Below, in pieces: positions 5,456-9,325 of a stretch of 9,325 nt of DNA (position 1 is the first letter of the stretch; each line of letters opens with the position of its first letter). Below the pieces are notes generated by a model. The model made no database searches. It had not been told where the DNA came from and worked only from the letters and a program-made list of their open reading frames with translations. The position numbers and the translations under genes were made by a program. This DNA comes from CANKJK01 sp964400405 (GTDB lineage Bacteria; Acidobacteriota; Vicinamibacteria; Vicinamibacterales; UBA2999), in contig CAYNUO010000100.1 in the NCBI GenBank assembly GCA_964400405.1, forward strand, positions 1-9,325, in the 5' to 3' direction.

Positions 5456-6124
5456 GTGCGGATTCTGCTGGTGGAGGATGACGGGCTGCTCGGCGATGGC
5501 ATCCAGGCCGGCTTGCGGCAGACCGGGTTCACCGTCGAGTGGGTCCGCGACGGGCTCGCGGCCGAGGCGGCGCTGGCCGTCGAACCGTTTGCGGCCATCG
5601 TGCTCGACCTCGGCCTGCCGGGCCTGAGTGGCATCGAGGTGCTGCGTCGCCTGCGCGCGGCGCGCAACCGCACGCCGGTGCTGATCCTGACGGCGCAGGA
5701 CGCCGTCGACGATCGCATCCGTGGCCTGGACGCCGGTGCGGACGACTACGCGGTCAAGCCGTTCGACCTTGGCGAACTCGCGGCACGGCTGCGCGCGCTC
5801 ATCCGCAGAGGAGACGGCCGCGCCACGCCCACGCTGACGGTGGGCGATCTTGCGCTCGACCCGGCGGGTCGCACCGTGACACTGGCCGGCGCCGCTGTGG
5901 AACTGTCGGCACGCGAGTTCGCGATCCTGCACCTGCTGATGCGACACGCCGGGAACGTGCTGACGCGCGCGCAGCTGGAAGAGCAGCTGTACGAGTGGGG
6001 GCAGGAAGTGGAAAGCAACACCGTGGAGGTGTTCATCCATCACCTGCGCAGGAAGCTGGGGGCCGGGCGCATCAAGACGATTCGCGGCGTGGGCTACCTG
6101 CTGCCTGTGCCGGAGGGGGAGTGA
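5456..6124 (+). CDS. OmpR-family response regulator, QseB/PmrA type
   Basis: This 222-residue regulator has a receiver domain (1-115) with acidic pocket D8/D9, phosphoacceptor D51 (in VLDLGLPGLSG), T79 and K101. A winged-helix DNA-binding domain follows (about 125-218), with a recognition region near 186-202 containing VESNTVEVFIHHLRRKLG, very like QseB and PmrA. The start is GTG at 5456 (giving MRILLVEDDG), with AAGGAG at 5439-5444 at the end of the cytochrome b gene. It is paired with the kinase that follows. The operon head carries a perfect CTTAAG-N5-CTTAAG box, the site type expected for this subfamily, so autoregulation is likely. Distinguishing QseB from PmrA by name is not possible from sequence alone, so I leave the symbol blank. 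Confidence 0.9.
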   Translation: MRILLVEDDGLLGDGIQAGLRQTGFTVEWVRDGLAAEAALAVEPFAAIVLDLGLPGLSGIEVLRRLRAARNRTPVLILTAQDAVDDRIRGLDAGADDYAVKPFDLGELAARLRALIRRGDGRATPTLTVGDLALDPAGRTVTLAGAAVELSAREFAILHLLMRHAGNVLTRAQLEEQLYEWGQEVESNTVEVFIHHLRRKLGAGRIKTIRGVGYLLPVPEGE

Positions 6125-6126
6125 GG

Positions 6127-7467
6127 ATGGCCGCCCGCCCCCTTTCGCTGCGCGCGCGCCTGCTGGTGCTGGTGCTCGCGGCCGTGGTCGTCGCGTTTGC
6201 GCTCGCGACGGCTGGCGCCTACCTCGAGACCCGGCACGAGGTCGACGCGCTGCTGGATGCGCACCTGGAGCAGTCGCTGGCGCTGCTGGTGGCGCAGGCC
6301 GGCGAGGACCTGGAGGAGTACGACACGGAGCATGCGGGGGAGGGCGTGGCCGTCTCGAACGCGGTCGCGTTCCAGATCTGGGACAGGGGCAGCCGGCTCG
6401 CGCTGCACTCGGCCAACGCACCGGACACCCCGCTGGGCGACACGCGCACGGGGTTCAGCGACCGCGTGATCGGAGGCATTGGATGGCGGGTCTACACCTC
6501 CTGGGATCACGAGGGCGAGTACCTGATCCACGTCGGCGAGCGCGTCGATGCGCGGCAGGAGATCCTCGAGGACCTCGTGGGCGCGGTTCTGGCCCCGCTG
6601 CTGGTGGCCTTGCCGGTGCTCGGGCTGCTGGTGTGGCTCGCGGTGAGCCGCGGGGTGCGGCCGGTGGCGCGCGTGGCAGACGAGGTGCAGCAGCGGGATT
6701 CCGAGCGGCTCGACCCGCTGGACCTCAGCGGCGTACCCGGTGAACTCGTGCCGCTGGTCGAGCGGCTCAACACGCTCTTCGCGCGCGTGACGCGCTCGTT
6801 GGATCACGAGCGGCGGTTCACCGCCGATGCCGCCCATGAGCTGCGCACGCCGCTGGCCGCCATCCGCGCGCAGGCGCAGGTGGCGCTCGGAGCCACCGAC
6901 GCCGATGCGCGCGCCGCCGTGCTGCAGAAGGTGATCGCGGGATGCGATCGGGCCGCCCGCCTGGTCGAGCAGCTGTTGACGCTCGCGCGGCTTGACGGAG
7001 TGCCGGGCGCGCCCCCGGACACCGTGGACCTCTCGCGTCTGGCTGCCGAGGTCGTGGCCGAGGCCGCGCCCGCGGCGCTTGCGCGCTCGATCGACATCGG
7101 GCTTGACGCCGCACCGGACGCCTCGGTGCGAGGGCATGCTGCCCTGCTGCGCGTACTGATCCGGAACCTGGTGGACAACGCCGTGCGGTACAGCCCGGGT
7201 GAGGGCGATGTCCGCGTGGAGATTCACCGGCAGGACGGCCGCATCGTGCTGCGCGTCCTGGACAGCGGCGACGGCATTCCCCCGGAGGACCGCGCGCGCG
7301 TCCTCGAACGGTTCTACCGCGGGGCCGGCGCGAGGTCCGAGGGGAGCGGGCTCGGCCTCTCGATCGTGACGCGCGTCGCGGAGGTGCACGGCGCGGCCGT
7401 CACGATTGGAGAAGGCCTGAAGGGCCGCGGCACGGGTGTCGCCGTGGCGTTTCCCCGAGGGGCCTAG
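6127..7467 (+). CDS. Sensor histidine kinase, QseC/PmrB type
   Basis: This 446-residue membrane kinase has TM1 at about 11-31, a periplasmic sensor domain at 32-150, TM2 at about 151-173 and a HAMP-like linker at 174-226. The H-box follows with H237 in FTADAAHELRTPLAAIRAQ. The ATPase domain has an N-box NLVDNAVRYSP (347-357), DSGDGI (379-384) and GSGLGL (406-411). All catalytic motifs are intact. The FTADAAHELR sequence and the short sensor domain resemble QseC/PmrB. The sensor region contains two ExxE patterns (E60-E63 and E145-E148) similar to the acidic motifs with which PmrB senses iron; that link is only suggestive. The ATG at 6127 has GGAGG at 6112-6116. A GTG at 6121, overlapping the regulator stop, would add two residues and cannot be excluded. 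Last gene of the operon. Confidence 0.88.
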   Translation: MAARPLSLRARLLVLVLAAVVVAFALATAGAYLETRHEVDALLDAHLEQSLALLVAQAGEDLEEYDTEHAGEGVAVSNAVAFQIWDRGSRLALHSANAPDTPLGDTRTGFSDRVIGGIGWRVYTSWDHEGEYLIHVGERVDARQEILEDLVGAVLAPLLVALPVLGLLVWLAVSRGVRPVARVADEVQQRDSERLDPLDLSGVPGELVPLVERLNTLFARVTRSLDHERRFTADAAHELRTPLAAIRAQAQVALGATDADARAAVLQKVIAGCDRAARLVEQLLTLARLDGVPGAPPDTVDLSRLAAEVVAEAAPAALARSIDIGLDAAPDASVRGHAALLRVLIRNLVDNAVRYSPGEGDVRVEIHRQDGRIVLRVLDSGDGIPPEDRARVLERFYRGAGARSEGSGLGLSIVTRVAEVHGAAVTIGEGLKGRGTGVAVAFPRGA

Positions 7468-8303
7468 TACTGATCGAGCCCTTCGGTCAGCTCGATCACC
7501 GTGCCCCACGGATCCGTGAGGAAGGCGATGCTCAGGCCGAGCACCTTCCGGTGCGGCATGTCGAGCTTCACGCCGGCCGCTTCGAGCTCCTTGCAGAACG
7601 CCTCGAGGTTCTTGACCTCGAAGCCGATGTGGTCGAGCACGCGATCCTTCGTCGTGGCCGGCGCTTCTTTCGCCGGCGTGTACATCAGGATGACGCCCGG
7701 GAGCGCCTGCACGTCGCGGGCGACCAGCTTCGCGGGCTTCGCGCCGAAGGTCTTCGCATACCAGGCCTTCATCTCGTCCGGTGCCGTTGTGGCGAAGTGC
7801 AGGTGGTGGTTGCCGACGCCGGCGGCCGACGTGTTCTCGACCAGCTCGACGAGCGTGTCGTCGGGACCCATCGCGAAGGCGACGGTGAGGCCGCCGGTCT
7901 CGAGGATGTCGTCTTTCACCGGCATCGTGGGCGGAAGCTCGGTCTTCGTGACGATGGGGTAGCCGGCGGCGCGGAGCCTGTCGAGGGCCGCGCGCATGTT
8001 CGGCACCTCGACGCCGATGTGACCGACGGACGTGCCCTTTGTGCCGCCTTTCGGCGCCATGGCCTGCAGCAGGACGACGGTGTTGTTGATGCGGATGACG
8101 TCAAACGGACCGAGCTTCCTGGGCCCTACGGTGCCGCCGAGCCCGTCCACCCAGAACTTCCTGTGCGCGGCGACGTCGGTGACGTGCAGGTGGTGGTGAC
8201 CGTAGACGACCCGCGCGTCGCTCTTGATGACCTGCGCGTGCGCGGTATGTGCGGTGCCGAGCCATCCCGCCACGAGCACGAGTCCGAGAAGGTGTGTTCT
8301 CAC
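7464..8303 (-). CDS. Exported protein with two VOC (glyoxalase-fold) domains
   Basis: This 279-residue protein has a signal peptide (about 1-23, ending AHA) and two vicinal-oxygen-chelate domains, about 34-157 and 165-275. In the first, H38 (HHHLHVTD), H95 (GHIGVEV) and E154 (VELVE) occupy ligand-like positions; in the second H168, H225 (DHIGFEV) and E271 (VIELTE) do the same, so each could hold a metal. VOC enzymes include glyoxalase I, extradiol dioxygenases and resistance proteins; the substrate here is not readable, and an exported location is unusual for the classical enzymes. The start is GTG at 8303, with GGAGG (8313-8309) five bases upstream. An ATG one base earlier is out of frame and runs at once into TGA. 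Its stop codon overlaps the kinase stop from the opposite strand in CTAG (7464-7467), leaving no room for a terminator between the two genes. Confidence 0.86.
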   Translation of the reverse strand: MRTHLLGLVLVAGWLGTAHTAHAQVIKSDARVVYGHHHLHVTDVAAHRKFWVDGLGGTVGPRKLGPFDVIRINNTVVLLQAMAPKGGTKGTSVGHIGVEVPNMRAALDRLRAAGYPIVTKTELPPTMPVKDDILETGGLTVAFAMGPDDTLVELVENTSAAGVGNHHLHFATTAPDEMKAWYAKTFGAKPAKLVARDVQALPGVILMYTPAKEAPATTKDRVLDHIGFEVKNLEAFCKELEAAGVKLDMPHRKVLGLSIAFLTDPWGTVIELTEGLDQY

Positions 8304-8387
8304 ATGAGCCTCCGAAGGTGCCGTGAATCAGCCGCCCGATTCTGCCACGAACTCCGCGCGGGGTCGCGCATCGTTTAAGCTGACCGC
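8304..8387. other. 84-bp divergent intergenic region between VOC and CorA genes
   Basis: It holds the GGAGG ribosome site of the VOC gene (8309-8313, - strand). On the other side TTTAAG (8374-8379) resembles a -10 (4 of 6) and ends eight bases before the CorA ATG, with no Shine-Dalgarno between. I found no -35 at 16-18 bp for it and no convincing promoter for the VOC gene. Confidence 0.4.
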
Positions 8388-9325
8388 ATGGACCCACGCG
8401 AGCAGGAGGTGCCGGCCTCGGCTCCAGTCATCGACTGCGCCGCGTACGCCGGAGGGCGGCGGGTCGCGGACGTGGGGATCGAGCAGATCCCGGCCGCGCT
8501 CGCCACACCGGGGCAGTTCGTGTGGCTCGGTCTCTACGAGCCGGATCTGGCCGTGTTGCGAACGCTTCAGCGGCAGCTCGACCTGCACGACCTCGTCGTC
8601 GAGGACGCCGTCAAGGCGCACCAGCGTCCCAAGGTCGAGCTGTACGACGACGACCTGTTCGTCGTCCTCCGGACGGCGCATCGCGAGGACGGGTCCCGGC
8701 TGGAGTTCGGCGAGACCCATCTGTTCGTGGGGCTGAACTACGTCGTCACGGTCCGGCACGGCTCGCTGCGGTCGCACATCGGGCTGCGGCAGAGCTGCGA
8801 AACGATGCCGGGGTTGCTGGCGATGGGACCGGGCTACGTGCTCTACGCCGTCATGGACTTCGTCGTCGATCAGTATCTGCCCATCGTTCAGGAGATCGAG
8901 GGCGACGTCGAGGAGATCGAAGGGAAGCTGTTCGGCGGAGAAGTGGACGGCGACACCACGGCACGCGTCTATCACCTCAAGCGGGATCTGGTCGCGCTGC
9001 GGCGCGCGCTGTCCCCGCTGGTCGACATCTGCAACCGGCTCATGCAGTTCAACCTGCCGCAGGTGCCCGAGGCCACGAAGCCGTACTTTCGCGACATCTA
9101 CGACCACGTCATCCGCCTGAACGAGTCGATCGACGCGCAGCGCGAGCTGCTCTCGGCCGCGCTCGAGGCGCACATGTCCGTCATGTCTGTCGCGCAGAAC
9201 GAGCAGATGAAGCGCATCACGGCGTGGGCGGCCATGATCGCCGTGCCGACGATGATCGCGGGCATCTACGGCATGAACTTCGCGCACATGCCGGAGCTGC
9301 AGTGGGAGTACGGCTACTACGCGTC
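8388..9325 (+). CDS. corA: CorA-family divalent metal ion channel, 3' end outside window
   Basis: The 312 codons present cover the large cytoplasmic domain and first membrane helix of a CorA-family protein. CorA forms a pentameric channel for Mg2+ (and Co2+/Ni2+). The family signature YGMNF is seen, with G295-M296-N297 at the end of TM1 (about 277-294), followed by an MPEL loop (301-304) as in CorA. The second helix is missing because the window ends. The N-terminal region shows the usual WLGLYEP (about 46-52), HQRPKVELYDDDLF and the long stalk helix with QREL...MSVMSVAQNEQMK. ATG 8388 is the first start after an in-frame stop at 8376. It lacks a Shine-Dalgarno; an internal GTG at 8409 is preceded by AGGAG, but too close to serve it. 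It is transcribed away from the VOC gene. Confidence 0.9.
   Translation, partial: MDPREQEVPASAPVIDCAAYAGGRRVADVGIEQIPAALATPGQFVWLGLYEPDLAVLRTLQRQLDLHDLVVEDAVKAHQRPKVELYDDDLFVVLRTAHREDGSRLEFGETHLFVGLNYVVTVRHGSLRSHIGLRQSCETMPGLLAMGPGYVLYAVMDFVVDQYLPIVQEIEGDVEEIEGKLFGGEVDGDTTARVYHLKRDLVALRRALSPLVDICNRLMQFNLPQVPEATKPYFRDIYDHVIRLNESIDAQRELLSAALEAHMSVMSVAQNEQMKRITAWAAMIAVPTMIAGIYGMNFAHMPELQWEYGYYA

Noticed and set aside
5387..6421. 344-residue open frame on the - strand opposite the response regulator
   Set aside because: Covers a regulator with an intact receiver and DNA-binding domain; the antisense translation is Pro/Arg/Ala low complexity.
6094..7509. 471-residue open frame on the - strand opposite the histidine kinase
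   Set aside because: The kinase on the + strand has all catalytic motifs; the antisense frame is His/Arg/Gln-rich with no domain.
7659..7679. GCCGGCG...CGCCGGC inverted repeat inside the VOC gene
   Set aside because: Seven-bp GC-only stem within coding sequence, expected from composition and codon use; no promoter or stop nearby.
8374..8379. TTTAAG upstream of corA as a second PmrA-type box
   Set aside because: Only one half-site; no partner hexamer 11 bp to either side.
8328..9287. 319-residue open frame on the - strand opposite corA
   Set aside because: The + strand frame is an unmistakable CorA with GMN; the antisense frame is a shadow.
1..9325. CRISPR array, transposon ends, tRNA or rRNA, phage genes
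   Set aside because: No regularly spaced repeats, transposase or integrase motifs, tRNA cloverleaf or rRNA-like sequence were seen on either strand.

Overview
This is a GC-rich bacterial chromosomal segment with tightly packed genes, long open shadow frames opposite the real ones, and frequent GTG starts (macro protein, DUF2182, response regulator, VOC protein). The mix of exported DinB-like and exported double-VOC proteins, a DUF1326/DUF2182 pair and a cytochrome SHP/DHC cluster suggests a soil-type environmental bacterium. Acidobacteriota (for example Vicinamibacteria) is my best guess, by inference only. A run of exactly 100 N (1735-1834) is a scaffold gap, so this is a draft or metagenome assembly and the true distance across it is unknown.

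Left part (1-1734, + strand): an exported GlcG/HbpS-family protein (88-828). It is followed by a short TraR/DksA zinc-finger protein (923-1258) that overlaps a macro-domain (ADP-ribose-binding) protein by 4 bases (from 1255, cut by the gap). The Shine-Dalgarno sequence of the zinc-finger gene lies inside a 13-bp stem-loop.

Middle (1835-3914): a DUF1326 protein (+, 1865-2506) converges tail to tail on a DUF2182 membrane protein (-, 2510-3286). Upstream of the latter on the same strand is an exported DinB-like protein (3330-3863). A perfect 13-bp inverted repeat covers the DUF2182 start codon.

Core (3915-7467, + strand): a five-gene redox/two-component operon. It encodes an SHP-like high-spin cytochrome c (DUF1924), a diheme cytochrome c (DHC), a four-helix membrane cytochrome b561-type protein, an OmpR-family response regulator and a QseC/PmrB-type histidine kinase. 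At its head is a perfect CTTAAG-N5-CTTAAG element, the classical PmrA/QseB-type operator. It sits 10 bp from a plausible -10 for the operon and directly abuts the -35 of a good divergent promoter for the DinB-like gene. The simplest reading is that the regulator encoded in the operon controls its own operon and perhaps the divergent DinB gene. Electrons would pass from quinol via the membrane cytochrome b to DHC and then SHP in the periplasm.

Right part (7464-9325): an exported two-domain VOC (glyoxalase-fold) protein on the - strand shares a CTAG with the kinase stop codon. Divergent from it is a CorA-family metal channel gene, cut by the window end after its GMN motif. I saw no rRNA, tRNA, CRISPR array, insertion sequence or phage gene.
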